Of a stretch of DNA of 44,810 bases, positions 27,744 through 35,876 are shown piece after piece. This stretch comes from Bacteroidaceae bacterium (lineage in GTDB: Bacteria; Bacteroidota; Bacteroidia; Bacteroidales; Bacteroidaceae). Each line of letters begins with the position of its first letter. Position 1 is the stretch's first letter. Both the position numbers and the translations under genes were made by a program. The notes below the pieces were generated by a model that saw nothing but the letters and a program-made list of their open reading frames with translations, ran no database searches and was not told the origin of the DNA. The stretch spans positions 1 through 44,810 of the forward strand of contig JAFNXL010000016.1 of the NCBI GenBank assembly GCA_017379075.1, in the 5' to 3' direction.

Positions 27744-28562
27744 ATGATTCAAGAAGAATTTAAGTTTTATAAACCATGTAAATTGTTACAACCCTATGTA
27801 AGGTATTATTGGGTGTTCAGTAGTAATCAAATGCTAAAGACCTATACATTTCCTATTGGATGCTCCCAAATCATCTTTCACAAGCGTACTCCCCTTTATG
27901 TGCCAGAATTGGATACAACGCAACATAAACTGACAATCAGTGGACAAGTCAACTTCTCCTCACATCTGCAAGCTGATGATGACATTGAGATGATTGTTGT
28001 GGTATTCTATCCTCATACAATAAACTTGTTTCTGGATACCCCAGCCTCATCTTTTTACAACAAAGAAGTCTCTGGTTACGACATTGAGGATAAGCATTTG
28101 GTCGAATTGGCAAAACAAGTGTTCGAATGCTGTGATAACAACCAATGCGTTGATCTCATCGAAAGGTGGCTTTTGTCTCGTTTGTCAATAAGACCATACG
28201 AAACAACATACAGAGTAAGGCGCATGACTGCCGCAATAGAGCAATTGTGTGCTGCTCCACAAACTCTTGTAACAGATTTGGCTTCCACTTGTTGCCTGTG
28301 CAAGAAACAATTCGAGCGGGAGTTTTGTTTGCATGTAGGAATGAATCCCAAAGAATATTCCCGCATCGTCCGCTTCCAAAAGACTCTGAAGCAGATGCAG
28401 CATCAACGGAGCAAAATCAATCAGGCAGATTTGGCATACACAAACGGCTATGCCGACCAGTCTCACCTCATAAGGGAATTCAAGAAGTTGTGTGGATACA
28501 CTCCTTTATCGTTGCTTGAAGTCGCAACACCATATTCCGACTTGTTTACCATTCCCATATAG
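27744..28562 (+). CDS. AraC-family transcriptional regulator
   Basis: A 272-residue regulator. The N-terminal half (MIQEEFKFYKPCKLLQPYVRYYW...) resembles the DUF6597/AraC sensory domain, a beta-barrel beginning with a PHxxLxPYVxxYW-like motif. The C-terminal part (about residues 155-260) has the two helix-turn-helix units, including LVTDLASTCCLCKKQFEREF and the second motif DLAYTNGYADQSHLIREFKKLCGYTP. An upstream in-frame ATG at 27660 is possible but would include the promoter element. Base composition is more AT-rich than the flanking genes. The CAT-like gene 277 bases downstream, beyond a MITE-like element, may be its target. Confidence 0.9.
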   Translation: MIQEEFKFYKPCKLLQPYVRYYWVFSSNQMLKTYTFPIGCSQIIFHKRTPLYVPELDTTQHKLTISGQVNFSSHLQADDDIEMIVVVFYPHTINLFLDTPASSFYNKEVSGYDIEDKHLVELAKQVFECCDNNQCVDLIERWLLSRLSIRPYETTYRVRRMTAAIEQLCAAPQTLVTDLASTCCLCKKQFEREFCLHVGMNPKEYSRIVRFQKTLKQMQHQRSKINQADLAYTNGYADQSHLIREFKKLCGYTPLSLLEVATPYSDLFTIPI

Positions 28563-28563
28563 A

Positions 28564-28758
28564 TGGGTTATTCTGAAAATTCTGGGATTATGTTTTTACC
28601 TGTTCTGGTGTTCTCTGTTTCGGTCGCTTTTCGTCCCTTTCGGTGTCATTTTGTCAAGTCTCATCAGTCACATAGCCCGCTATGTTCCTTCTTCAACTTA
28701 CAAAAGCACACACGAAAAAAGAACGAGAATCAACTCGACATAATTTTTAGAACACCCC
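28564..28758 (-). mobile_element. MITE-like element, copy 1 (195 bases)
   Basis: This noncoding element starts one base after the AraC stop codon and matches, in inverted orientation, the element at 38837-39030. Its ends are imperfect inverted repeats: TGGGTTATTCTGAAAATT at the left and the complement of GGGGTGTTCTAAAAATT at the right. The core 28645-28709 is identical to copy 2 at 64 of 65 bases and holds the dyad ACATAGC-n2-GCTATGT. No transposase is encoded, so movement would need an enzyme supplied elsewhere. Flanking AGA on both sides could be a short target duplication. Confidence 0.8.
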
Positions 28759-28798
28759 AGAAGTCTCGTTTGTTCTATCTTGTACTGGATATTCTTCC

Positions 28799-28806
28799 TA
28801 CTTTTG
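28799..28806 (+). promoter_or_regulatory. -7 element for the CAT-like gene
   Basis: TACTTTTG fits TAnnTTTG 33 bases before the CAT-like start. A TTTG lies 26 bases upstream of it (28769-28772), somewhat further than the usual 19-21. The promoter is outside the MITE-like element, so the gene does not need read-through from AraC. Confidence 0.5.
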
Positions 28807-28839
28807 CAGCTACATTTATGAACCAAATGAATAAAAAGT

Positions 28840-29460
28840 ATGAAAGAAGTAAATCCTAAGGAAACAAGCCGAGCTCAACAATTTGAGATTTGGAAAAACG
28901 CTCCAAATCCAATGCTTACCTTTGTCAGAAAGATGGATGTAACCAATCTTGTAAGGACAAGCAAAAAAAGACATCTGAAGTTCAATATGCTTTTGGACTA
29001 TTGTATCGGCAAAGCCGCCATCGGCCAGAAGGAGTTCTATTTGTTGCCCGTAGGAAAGAAGTTGATGCAGTTTGACAACATTGCCATAAACACAATGGTA
29101 AAGAACCACCTCGGGGAAGTAAGTTCTTGCGACATTGCGTTCAACGGTGATTTTGATTGCTACAGCCATGATTATCTGAAGTACACGTCAGAGGTTGCGC
29201 AAAGTTGTGTCGACCGAGATTTGTCAGAAGAGTATATGGTTATTGGCACCTCAGCCGTCATTGACACGGAATTGGAATTTGCAGGAGGGATGTACAGCGG
29301 AATATACAACAACCCTTTCATTATATGGGGACGCTATTCGAGGCATTTCTTCAGATACTACCTGAACATCTCTTTCCAGTTCCACCACTCTCAGATGGAT
29401 GGGGCACATGCGGCACAATTCCTAAAGAACATTCAGAAAGAGATTGACAAGATAAGATAA
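28840..29460 (+). CDS. Chloramphenicol-acetyltransferase-like O-acetyltransferase
   Basis: A 206-residue protein of the trimeric CAT fold, which moves acetyl from acetyl-CoA to a hydroxyl. The catalytic motif HxxxD is H183-SQM-D187 in FQFHHSQMDGAHAAQFL, close to the usual C-terminal position. The N-terminal stretch NPMLTFVRKMDVTNL resembles the start of CAT-family proteins. Length is just under the 213-219 typical of type A enzymes. Whether it inactivates chloramphenicol or modifies another molecule cannot be told; many CAT-like proteins do not confer resistance. AT-rich composition and neighbouring repeats suggest acquisition together with the AraC gene. Confidence 0.85.
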   Translation: MKEVNPKETSRAQQFEIWKNAPNPMLTFVRKMDVTNLVRTSKKRHLKFNMLLDYCIGKAAIGQKEFYLLPVGKKLMQFDNIAINTMVKNHLGEVSSCDIAFNGDFDCYSHDYLKYTSEVAQSCVDRDLSEEYMVIGTSAVIDTELEFAGGMYSGIYNNPFIIWGRYSRHFFRYYLNISFQFHHSQMDGAHAAQFLKNIQKEIDKIR

Positions 29461-29760
29461 GACAGACAGATTTTTACATCACTATGTAAACGGATTTACA
29501 CTTCTATGTAAACGCACTTACATAACTATGTAAATCCATTTACACTTAAGAGTAAATGCGTTTACAATTCAATGAAAGCGAGTTGTAAACGCAAACCACT
29601 ATTTGTTAGTTAGTTATACCATCCCCGAAACAACAATGAGTATTCTTTATTTCATCCTGTTTGAATGATTTCCCTCACATTGTGACTATAAGCATAAAAT
29701 GAGGTTTTGCCCCAAAAAAAACATTGTATCTACTGACAAAACGAAAGGAAAGGCAAGTAT
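29461..29760. other. Gap after the CAT-like gene
   Basis: No gene seen. The first 120 bases are the 22-base iteron array described separately. The rest is AT-rich unique sequence with no clear stem-loop or promoter. Confidence 0.6.
29473..29592. repeat. 22-base iteron array of TTTACA...TGTAAA dyads
   Basis: Units begin at 29473, 29495, 29517, 29539 and 29561, with a partial sixth at 29583. The period is exactly 22 in every step. Units 1-3 carry TTTACA-N6-TGTAAA (unit 3 begins CTTACA); unit 4 has TTTACA-N6-AGTAAA; unit 5 is decayed (TTTACA-N6-TGAAAG). The six middle bases and the four linker bases vary, while the arms are kept. A period near two helical turns puts all sites on one face of DNA. 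This looks like a multimeric protein-binding site, not a CRISPR array. Confidence 0.88.
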
Positions 29761-30759
29761 TCACTTGACGGTGCGAATGGCAGCCTCAACACGACGAAGA
29801 AGGTCGCGTTTCTCTGTTGAGGGAGAATAGACAAACCCCTCTGCCACAAGCACTTCGTTGGCGGCTGTATCAATCCGCGCCAGGGAAACAAAAGGTCCAC
29901 CCAATGCACCGTTCCTCATCTGCCACAGACCGCGCACTTCCTGCACAACACCTCCGTTGAGTTTACGTAAACGACTGGTCAGCAAGGGAAGTCCGTCCTC
30001 GCGAACCGTTTCCATCCATTGGTCTGGCTGGCTTCCGGGGATATTGGCCTGCATAACAGAATCGCGCATAGCTGCAAAATGAAGGGGTTGAAGCACATCG
30101 TTGCCGTCCCACGGATAAGTGTAGACCACCACATTGAGGTCCTTTTCGTTAAGATTGGAACCAGCCCATAAAAAATTATTTCCTCGCTTGGCGGCACGGA
30201 TTTCCTCGGGAGCAAAAATGGTACGCCCCATAACGGCCTTCAATTCAGAATGGGCCTTTTGGCTATACTTTTGCTTCAACTGAGCCACACGCATTTCCAG
30301 TTGGGCATCGGCAATCACATCGCATATATAATCCTGATTTCTTCCGATGAATTCGGCCAATTCTTTCACATTTGCCGCCTTTACCGTCACTTCTACTTGA
30401 GGTTTTGCAATGACATCATAGGAAACACCCAGGATGGGCTTGGCTGCCTGGGCATCCAATTTCACAAACAACTTGCTATGGAAAGTGGTATAAGTCTGGG
30501 TATAGTATGAAGAGAAAATGCGCGTTACACGGAAATGGCTTTCCAACTGAGGCAATCCGGGAATTGGGCCTTCCAATACCTGTTTAAGGGTGTCGGCCAC
30601 CGTGCTTTCCCACACAGCCTTGTCCACCACCAACAGCAACTCGCTGGGCAAGCCCTTGCTCTTTACTATGCGTGGAGCCGCCTTCTGTTCTTCCTTGCAC
30701 GCTGCAAACATGAGGCAAAGTGCGCCCAAGAGGCAAAGCATTTTCTTCATTCCATTCAT
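29761..30759 (-). CDS. DUF4837-family lipoprotein
   Basis: A 332-residue predicted lipoprotein of a Bacteroidetes-restricted family with no known function. With the start at 30759, lipobox Cys21 follows CLMFAA. A start at 30750 (MKKMLCLL) would give a shorter but equally good signal. The mature chain has the family's feature SKGLPSELLLVVDKAVWES (about residues 35-53) and a late GLWQMRNGALGGPFVS strand. It lies downstream of the tRNA-Met gene on the same strand, behind a terminator, so it must have its own promoter or depend on read-through. Its end faces the iteron-bearing gap. Confidence 0.87.
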   Translation of the reverse strand: MNGMKKMLCLLGALCLMFAACKEEQKAAPRIVKSKGLPSELLLVVDKAVWESTVADTLKQVLEGPIPGLPQLESHFRVTRIFSSYYTQTYTTFHSKLFVKLDAQAAKPILGVSYDVIAKPQVEVTVKAANVKELAEFIGRNQDYICDVIADAQLEMRVAQLKQKYSQKAHSELKAVMGRTIFAPEEIRAAKRGNNFLWAGSNLNEKDLNVVVYTYPWDGNDVLQPLHFAAMRDSVMQANIPGSQPDQWMETVREDGLPLLTSRLRKLNGGVVQEVRGLWQMRNGALGGPFVSLARIDTAANEVLVAEGFVYSPSTEKRDLLRRVEAAIRTVK

Positions 30760-30785
30760 TTCATGTATTGTTTTTATATGAATAT

Positions 30786-30825
30786 TTAAAAACAAAAATC
30801 CCGTAAATCAATGACTTACGGGATT
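30786..30825 (-). terminator. Intrinsic terminator after tRNA-Met
   Basis: A perfect 10-base stem, AATCCCGTAA with TTACGGGATT, surrounds a 9-base loop. On the minus strand it is followed by TTTTTGTTTTT. It begins 8 bases after the tRNA 3' end. Confidence 0.9.
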
Positions 30826-30832
30826 CATCCTG

Positions 30833-30906
30833 TAGCGGGAATGGGACTTGAACCCATGACCTTCGGATTATGAATCCGACGCTCTAACCAGCTGAGCTAT
30901 CCCGCC
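30833..30906 (-). tRNA. tRNA-Met (anticodon CAT, elongator type)
   Basis: On the minus strand a 74-base cloverleaf can be folded. The acceptor pairs GGCGGGA with TCCCGCT (first pair G-U). The D arm is GCTC-AGCTGGTTA-GAGC, the anticodon stem TCGGA/TCCGA encloses loop TTCATAA, and the T arm is ATGGG-TTCAAGT-CCCAT, with discriminator A. The anticodon stem lacks the three G-C pairs of initiator tRNA, so this is elongator Met; tRNA-Ile2 (lysidine-modified CAT) is a less likely alternative. CCA is not encoded, as usual in Bacteroidetes. Confidence 0.93.
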
Positions 30907-30925
30907 ATCCTTCAGAATTGCGCTG

Positions 30926-30957
30926 CAAAGGTAGCGCCTTTTTCTGAAACGTGCAAA
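30926..30957 (-). promoter_or_regulatory. Promoter of tRNA-Met
   Basis: Minus-strand TTTG (30957-30954), a 20-base spacer and TACCTTTG (30933-30926) match the Bacteroidetes -33/-7 consensus exactly, 19 bases before the tRNA 5' end. Confidence 0.85.
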
Positions 30958-30995
30958 TAAAAGCGGAAAAATTTCTTCGAGAAAGGTTATTTTTG

Positions 30996-31003
30996 TACCT
31001 TTG
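30996..31003 (+). promoter_or_regulatory. -7 element of the LptF/G gene
   Basis: TACCTTTG with a TTTC 20 bases upstream (30972-30975) gives a near-consensus promoter about 25 bases before the chosen ATG at 31029. It argues against the earlier in-frame ATG at 30951. Confidence 0.7.
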
Positions 31004-31028
31004 CAGTCAGATTCACATATGCGCGCAC

Positions 31029-32942
31029 ATGAGATTTATTAAGAAGTTGGACATATTCATTCTGAAAACCTATCTGCAATTGTTTGCGGGTACGTTCTTC
31101 ATCTGCCTTTTCATCTTCATGATGCAGTTTATGTGGCGATATGTGGAAGAGCTCATCGGAAAGGGACTCAGTTGGCAAGTATTAGTCCAATTCTTCTATT
31201 ATTCCGGCCTAACGCTGGTTCCGCTTTCGTTACCATTGGCAGTATTGCTGGCATCGCTGATATCTTTCGGCAACCTGGGCGAGCGTTATGAGCTGCTCTC
31301 CATGAAGGCCGCCGGCATTCCCCTGGTCCGCATTCTGCAACCCGTATGTCTTTTTGCCATTCTGGTATGCGGAGGAAGCTTCTATTTCCAGAACAAGGTG
31401 GCGCCCGAAGCCACCAAACAGCTTGCCACGCTGGTATGGAGCATGAAGCAGAAATCGCCAGAACTGGAAATCCCCGAAGGAATCTTCTACAACGAGATTC
31501 CCGGATACAATCTCTTTGTGGAGCAGAAAGACCCGGAAACAGGCATGTTGTATGGTGTGATGATTTACAGCAACACCGGCGGATATGACGATGCCGAAAT
31601 CGTATTGGCGGACAGCGCACGTCTGCAAAGCACCGAAGACAAGATGCACCTCATGCTCACCTTGTATCAGGGAGAACGTTTCCGTAATATGGACACCAAG
31701 AGTGGAGACATGCTGCGCGCCAATGTGCCTTATATGCGTGAGTCGTTCATCAGCGAGGTGGACATCATCCCCTTTGACGGAAACTTCAACATCATGGATG
31801 CCAACCTGTTCTCGGGCAACGCACAGACCAAGAACCTCACCGAGATTAACCGTGGCATAGACTCGCTTGCCCATGTAGTGGACAGCACTGGACACGCCAC
31901 CTACAATACCATGCAGGCTTCCATGCTGATGAAAAAGTTGCCCGACGGACATCCAGACTCGATACAGGTTGTGGAAAAGGCATTGGCAGAGGACGCAGTT
32001 CCCTTTGACACGCTCTATGCCGCGCTGAGCGACGACATGAAAAGCAAGGCATGGAAAAACGCCACCACCAAGGCGCAGAACATGCAGTCGGAATGCGATT
32101 TCCGAAAGATGCTCACAGAAGACCTGAACCGTACCTTCCGCCGCCACCGCATGGAAGCGCACAAGAAGTTCACCCTCTCGCTGGCCTGCCTGCTGTTCTT
32201 CTTCATCGGCGCACCGCTGGGCGCCATCATCCGCAAGGGCGGACTGGGATTGCCCGTGGTCATCAGTGTGGTCATATTCATTTTCTACTACATTGTGAAC
32301 GTGGGTAGCGAAAAGATGGCGAAGACGGGCGAATGGAACATCGTATCCGGCATCTGGCTCAGCACAATGGTGTTGTTGCCCATCGGTATTTTCCTTACCA
32401 ACCGCGCCAACAAGGATTCGGTGGTGTTCAACATAGAGGGCTACCGCGCCTTCTTCCAGAAGGTTTTAGGACTGCGCGCCAAACGCCGCCTCAACCGCAA
32501 GGAAGTTATCATCAACGAACCGAACTACCTGCAAATTACGCAAGACCTGGAACAGCTTTCGGCCGACTGTGCCGCCTATATCAAGCGTGCGCGTCTGCAC
32601 CTTATCCCCAATTATTGGAAACTGTTCTTCCGTTACCATCAGGACAAGGTTGTAGTAGGCATAAGCGAAAGACTGGAATCTTTGGTTGAACAACTGCATA
32701 ACAGCCGAGATGCTGTAATCCTGGCACGCATCAATGCACTGCCCATTCTGGTGCCGGACGCCCACACACGCCCCTTCAGCAATCCGCGCAGGAACATTGC
32801 CGCAGGTGTGTTCTTCCCATTGGGGCTGCTGCTCTTCTTCAGAGTGTGGCGCTACCGCTTGAGACTCTGGAAAGACATGCAGGAAATACAGAAACTGAGT
32901 AAACAAATCATTGACAGAATAAGAGACAAAAAATATGAGTGA
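31029..32942 (+). CDS. LptF/LptG-family lipopolysaccharide export permease
   Basis: Inner-membrane permease that moves LPS into the Lpt bridge with the LptB ATPase. The 637-residue protein starts [19 protein letters not shown], typical for the family. It has three membrane helices before a large periplasmic beta-jellyroll (about residues 130-385), then helices resuming at [25 protein letters not shown] (about 384-408). The C-terminal 150 residues are an extra soluble domain followed by another hydrophobic segment ([14 protein letters not shown]), longer than proteobacterial LptF/G. Bacteroidetes often have fused or extended versions. The stop overlaps the ribBA start by 8 bases. Confidence 0.92.
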   Translation: MRFIKKLDIFILKTYLQLFAGTFFICLFIFMMQFMWRYVEELIGKGLSWQVLVQFFYYSGLTLVPLSLPLAVLLASLISFGNLGERYELLSMKAAGIPLVRILQPVCLFAILVCGGSFYFQNKVAPEATKQLATLVWSMKQKSPELEIPEGIFYNEIPGYNLFVEQKDPETGMLYGVMIYSNTGGYDDAEIVLADSARLQSTEDKMHLMLTLYQGERFRNMDTKSGDMLRANVPYMRESFISEVDIIPFDGNFNIMDANLFSGNAQTKNLTEINRGIDSLAHVVDSTGHATYNTMQASMLMKKLPDGHPDSIQVVEKALAEDAVPFDTLYAALSDDMKSKAWKNATTKAQNMQSECDFRKMLTEDLNRTFRRHRMEAHKKFTLSLACLLFFFIGAPLGAIIRKGGLGLPVVISVVIFIFYYIVNVGSEKMAKTGEWNIVSGIWLSTMVLLPIGIFLTNRANKDSVVFNIEGYRAFFQKVLGLRAKRRLNRKEVIINEPNYLQITQDLEQLSADCAAYIKRARLHLIPNYWKLFFRYHQDKVVVGISERLESLVEQLHNSRDAVILARINALPILVPDAHTRPFSNPRRNIAAGVFFPLGLLLFFRVWRYRLRLWKDMQEIQKLSKQIIDRIRDKKYE

Positions 32943-34140
32943 CGACATTGCACTGAGTACCATCGAGGACGCGCTCGAGGACTTCAAACAGGGTAAGTTT
33001 GTTATAGTTGTGGACGATGAAGACCGCGAGAACGAAGGAGACTTCATCACCGCTGCCGAGCTGATTACACCAGAGAAGGTAAACTTCATGCTCAAGCACG
33101 GCCGAGGCGTACTTTGCGCCCCCATCACCATGAGCCGTGCCAAGGAACTGGAACTGGAACACCAGGTACAAGACAACACCAGCATGCTGGGCACGCCGTT
33201 TACCGTTACGGTAGACCTGTTGGAAGGCTGTACCACCGGAGTGAGCACACATGACCGTGCCGCCACCATCCGCGCGCTGGCCAACCCCAACTCAAAACCA
33301 AAGGATTTCGGACGTCCCGGACACATAAATCCCCTCTATGCCCAGGACAAGGGCGTATTGCGCAGAGCCGGACACACCGAGGCGGCAATTGACCTGGCAC
33401 GCCTTTGCGGCATGCAGCCCGCAGCAGCGCTGATCGAGATTCTCAATGCCGACGGCACCATGGCACGCATGCCCCAGTTGAAGAAAGTGGCGGCAGAACA
33501 CGGCATGAAGATCATTACCATCAAGGATCTGATCGCTTACCGCATGAAGCAAGAATCGTTGGTAGAGCGCGGAGAAGAAGTTGACCTGCCCACGGCATAC
33601 GGCCACTTCCGCATCATCCCCTTCCGTCAGAAAAGCACCGGGCTTGAGCACGTTGCCGTATTCAAGGGCGAATGGACACCCGAAGAACCTATTCTTGTGC
33701 GCATGCACAGCAGCTGCATGACGGGCGACATCTTCGGAAGCATGCGTTGCGACTGTGGAGAACAGCTCCACAAAGCCATGCAGCTTATTGAGAAAGAAGG
33801 TCGTGGTGTAATCATCTACCTCAGCCAGGAAGGACGCGGTATCGGACTGATGAACAAGATTGCCGCCTACAAATTGCAAGAACAAGGCGACGACACCGTA
33901 GATGCCAACATTCATTTGGGATTCCAACCCGACGAACGCGACTATGGCGTAGGGGCACAGATTCTGAACCAGCTCAATGTGGGCAAGATACGACTCATCA
34001 CCAACAATCCCGTCAAGCGTGTGGGATTGGAAGGATACGGACTGGAGATTGTGGAGAATGTCCCCATCGTCATTGAGCCGAACCCTTACAATCTGCAGTA
34101 CTTGCAAACCAAAAAGGTTAGAATGGGACACAAGCTGTAA
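32935..34140 (+). CDS. ribBA: Bifunctional DHBP synthase / GTP cyclohydrolase II
   Basis: Makes both riboflavin precursors: 3,4-dihydroxy-2-butanone 4-phosphate from ribulose 5-phosphate, and the pyrimidine from GTP. In 401 residues, the N-terminal RibB half has the acidic loop [11 protein letters not shown] (about 26-36) and [10 protein letters not shown] (about 142). The RibA half has zinc ligands in [21 protein letters not shown] (about 257-280) and the late [10 protein letters not shown] motif. It begins inside the permease gene (8-base overlap), so the two are co-translated. No FMN riboswitch was seen. Confidence 0.96.
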   Translation: MSDDIALSTIEDALEDFKQGKFVIVVDDEDRENEGDFITAAELITPEKVNFMLKHGRGVLCAPITMSRAKELELEHQVQDNTSMLGTPFTVTVDLLEGCTTGVSTHDRAATIRALANPNSKPKDFGRPGHINPLYAQDKGVLRRAGHTEAAIDLARLCGMQPAAALIEILNADGTMARMPQLKKVAAEHGMKIITIKDLIAYRMKQESLVERGEEVDLPTAYGHFRIIPFRQKSTGLEHVAVFKGEWTPEEPILVRMHSSCMTGDIFGSMRCDCGEQLHKAMQLIEKEGRGVIIYLSQEGRGIGLMNKIAAYKLQEQGDDTVDANIHLGFQPDERDYGVGAQILNQLNVGKIRLITNNPVKRVGLEGYGLEIVENVPIVIEPNPYNLQYLQTKKVRMGHKL

Positions 34141-34211
34141 GCGACATCCCTATACATTATTATATATAATATAGAAGAAGAAGAAGAAACAACAAATCAC
34201 ATTTACAGAAT

Positions 34212-35405
34212 ATGCAGACACTTTCCGACAGACTGAACAGACTGACACCGAGCGCAACCCTGGCCATGAGCCAGCGCAGCGCAGAGCTTAAGGCACAAGG
34301 TGTGGACGTAATCAACATGAGCGTGGGCGAACCCGACTTCAACACCCCCGACCACATCAAGGAAGCAGCCATACGCGCCGTACAGGAAAACTACTCCCGC
34401 TACAGCCCCGTTCCCGGCTATCCCGCACTGAAGCAGGCCATTGTAAACAAACTCAAGAACGAGAACGGATTGGAATACGCTCCTTCCCAAATTCTCTGTT
34501 CTAACGGAGCCAAGCAGAGCGTATGCAATGTCATCATGGCAATCGTGGACAAGGGAGATGAGGTCATTATCCCTGCCCCCTACTGGGTTTCTTACCCCCA
34601 AATGGTGAAGCTGGCCGACGGTGAACCCGTCTACATCGAAGCCACCATTGAGCAAGACTTCAAGATTACCCCCGAACAGTTGGAAGCTGCCATCACTCCC
34701 CGCACCCGCGCCATCATCCTCTGCTCGCCCAGCAACCCCACCGGAAGTGTCTATACCCGTGAGGAACTGGAAGCGCTGAAGAATGTACTTGTAAAGCACG
34801 AGCGTGTCATCGTCATTGCCGATGAAATCTATGAACATATCAGCTACATGGGAAGCCACGCCAGCATTGCCCAGTTTGCAGACATCAAGGACCGTGTTGT
34901 TGTCATCAATGGTGTGAGCAAGGCATACGCCATGACTGGATGGCGCATCGGATTCATTGCCGGTCCCGAATGGATTGTGAAAGGATGCAACAAGCTGCAA
35001 GGCCAGTACACCAGCGGTCCCTGTTCCGTTAGCCAGAAGGCAGCAGAAGAAGCCTTTGCCGGTCCGCAGGAATGTGTGGAGGAAATGCGTCAGGCCTTCG
35101 AACGCCGTCGCGACCTGATTGTACGTCTGGCCAAGGAAATTCCCGGACTGGAAGTCAACTGCCCCCAGGGTGCGTTCTATCTGTTCCCCAAGTGCAGCAG
35201 TTTCTTTGGCAAGCGTTGCGGTGACCGCGTAATCAACACCAGCACCGACCTGGCCATGTATCTGCTTGAAGTGGGTCATGTGGCAACTGTGGGAGGAGAC
35301 GACTTCGGCAGCCCCGAATGCTTCCGCATGAGCTATGCCACCAGCGATGAGAACATCATCGAAGCCATGCGCCGCATCCGCGAAGCTTTGGCACAATTGG
35401 TATAA
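34212..35405 (+). CDS. aspC: Class I aspartate aminotransferase
   Basis: PLP enzyme interchanging aspartate/oxaloacetate and glutamate/2-oxoglutarate. The 397-residue protein has the class I features MSVGEPDFNTP (about 37-47), the CSPSNPTGSVY loop (about 172), and the PLP lysine K237 in SKAYAMTGWRIGF. The late RMSYATSDENI motif includes the substrate-carboxylate arginine. It lies 71 bases after ribBA, across an AT dyad, and ends before a terminator. Aromatic or other amino acids might also be used. Confidence 0.94.
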   Translation: MQTLSDRLNRLTPSATLAMSQRSAELKAQGVDVINMSVGEPDFNTPDHIKEAAIRAVQENYSRYSPVPGYPALKQAIVNKLKNENGLEYAPSQILCSNGAKQSVCNVIMAIVDKGDEVIIPAPYWVSYPQMVKLADGEPVYIEATIEQDFKITPEQLEAAITPRTRAIILCSPSNPTGSVYTREELEALKNVLVKHERVIVIADEIYEHISYMGSHASIAQFADIKDRVVVINGVSKAYAMTGWRIGFIAGPEWIVKGCNKLQGQYTSGPCSVSQKAAEEAFAGPQECVEEMRQAFERRRDLIVRLAKEIPGLEVNCPQGAFYLFPKCSSFFGKRCGDRVINTSTDLAMYLLEVGHVATVGGDDFGSPECFRMSYATSDENIIEAMRRIREALAQLV

Positions 35406-35429
35406 GCAAGAGATAAAAGCAAGAAAAGC

Positions 35430-35477
35430 AGAAGGAGGAACGCCACTTGACGTTCCTCCTTCTCTTTTCTTTTTTCT
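35430..35477 (+). terminator. Terminator after the aminotransferase gene
   Basis: AGAAGGAGGAACG and CGTTCCTCCTTCT form a perfect 13-base stem with an 8-base loop, followed by CTTTTCTTTTTT. It also separates this gene from the converging ferredoxin gene. Confidence 0.92.
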
Positions 35478-35489
35478 TGTGTCTGCTAA

Positions 35490-35654
35490 TTACAGGTTGA
35501 TGGCACCGCTGGGGCACGCATCAGCGCAAGTACCGCATTCGGTGCACTGATCGGGATCAATTGAATACTTGTCACCTTCAGAGATAGCGCCTACGGGGCA
35601 CTCATCGATACATGTGCCGCAAGCAACACAATCGTCATTGATTACATAAGCCAT
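35490..35654 (-). CDS. Small two-[4Fe-4S] ferredoxin
   Basis: A 54-residue ferredoxin that carries low-potential electrons for anaerobic enzymes such as pyruvate:ferredoxin oxidoreductase. The reading frame MAYVINDDCVACGTCIDECP... has two classical clusters: C9-x2-C12-x2-C15-x3-C19-P and C37-x2-C40-x2-C43-x3-C47-P. The two halves are internally similar, each followed by a GAI strand. Many clostridial and Bacteroidetes ferredoxins have this size. It faces the terminator of the aminotransferase gene. Confidence 0.95.
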   Translation of the reverse strand: MAYVINDDCVACGTCIDECPVGAISEGDKYSIDPDQCTECGTCADACPSGAINL

Positions 35655-35876
35655 AGTAGTAATGTTTTGTTTGGTTTATAATTAAAATTTTCTCTTACTA
35701 TTATTGCAAAGGTAATTATTTTTAATGACACAAAGCCTTTTTTTGCCACAAAATATTGTCTGTATATAACAAAATGGACAAGCGGATGCCGTTTTTATAG
35801 AAAAAGAAACGTCGGAATGGGGCTATAGGTGGCTATAAACACAATAAAAAAGCCGGATAGTGCGTTTATATAAGGT
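35655..35876. other. Divergent gap between ferredoxin and PorT-like genes
   Basis: AT-rich 222 bases. Besides the ferredoxin promoter it has two GGCTATA repeats (35821 and 35831 area) near the PorT-like gene, of unknown meaning. No clear TAnnTTTG was found on the plus strand. Confidence 0.5.
35707..35714 (-). promoter_or_regulatory. -7 element of the ferredoxin gene
   Basis: Reads TACCTTTG on the minus strand, 53 bases before the ferredoxin ATG. A TTTG lies 16 bases upstream of it (35734-35731), slightly close. Confidence 0.65.

Noticed and set aside
28682-28750. 22-codon open frame starting MFLLQLTKAH in the MITE-like element, with a same-length match at 38845-38913 (minus)
   Set aside because: Between the two copies, nearly all of the roughly ten base differences change the amino acid, which does not fit selection on a peptide. 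The shared length follows from the shared DNA.
29473-29592. Possible CRISPR array
   Set aside because: Units are 22 bases with no separate spacer of normal length, the dyads are short, and there are no cas genes nearby.
32923-32945. FMN riboswitch before ribBA
   Set aside because: ribBA begins within the end of the permease gene, leaving no room for an aptamer, and no conserved FMN elements are seen upstream.
34203-35396. 397-codon minus-strand frame opposite the aminotransferase gene
   Set aside because: The plus strand encodes a complete class I aminotransferase with its PLP lysine; the antisense frame has no recognisable features.
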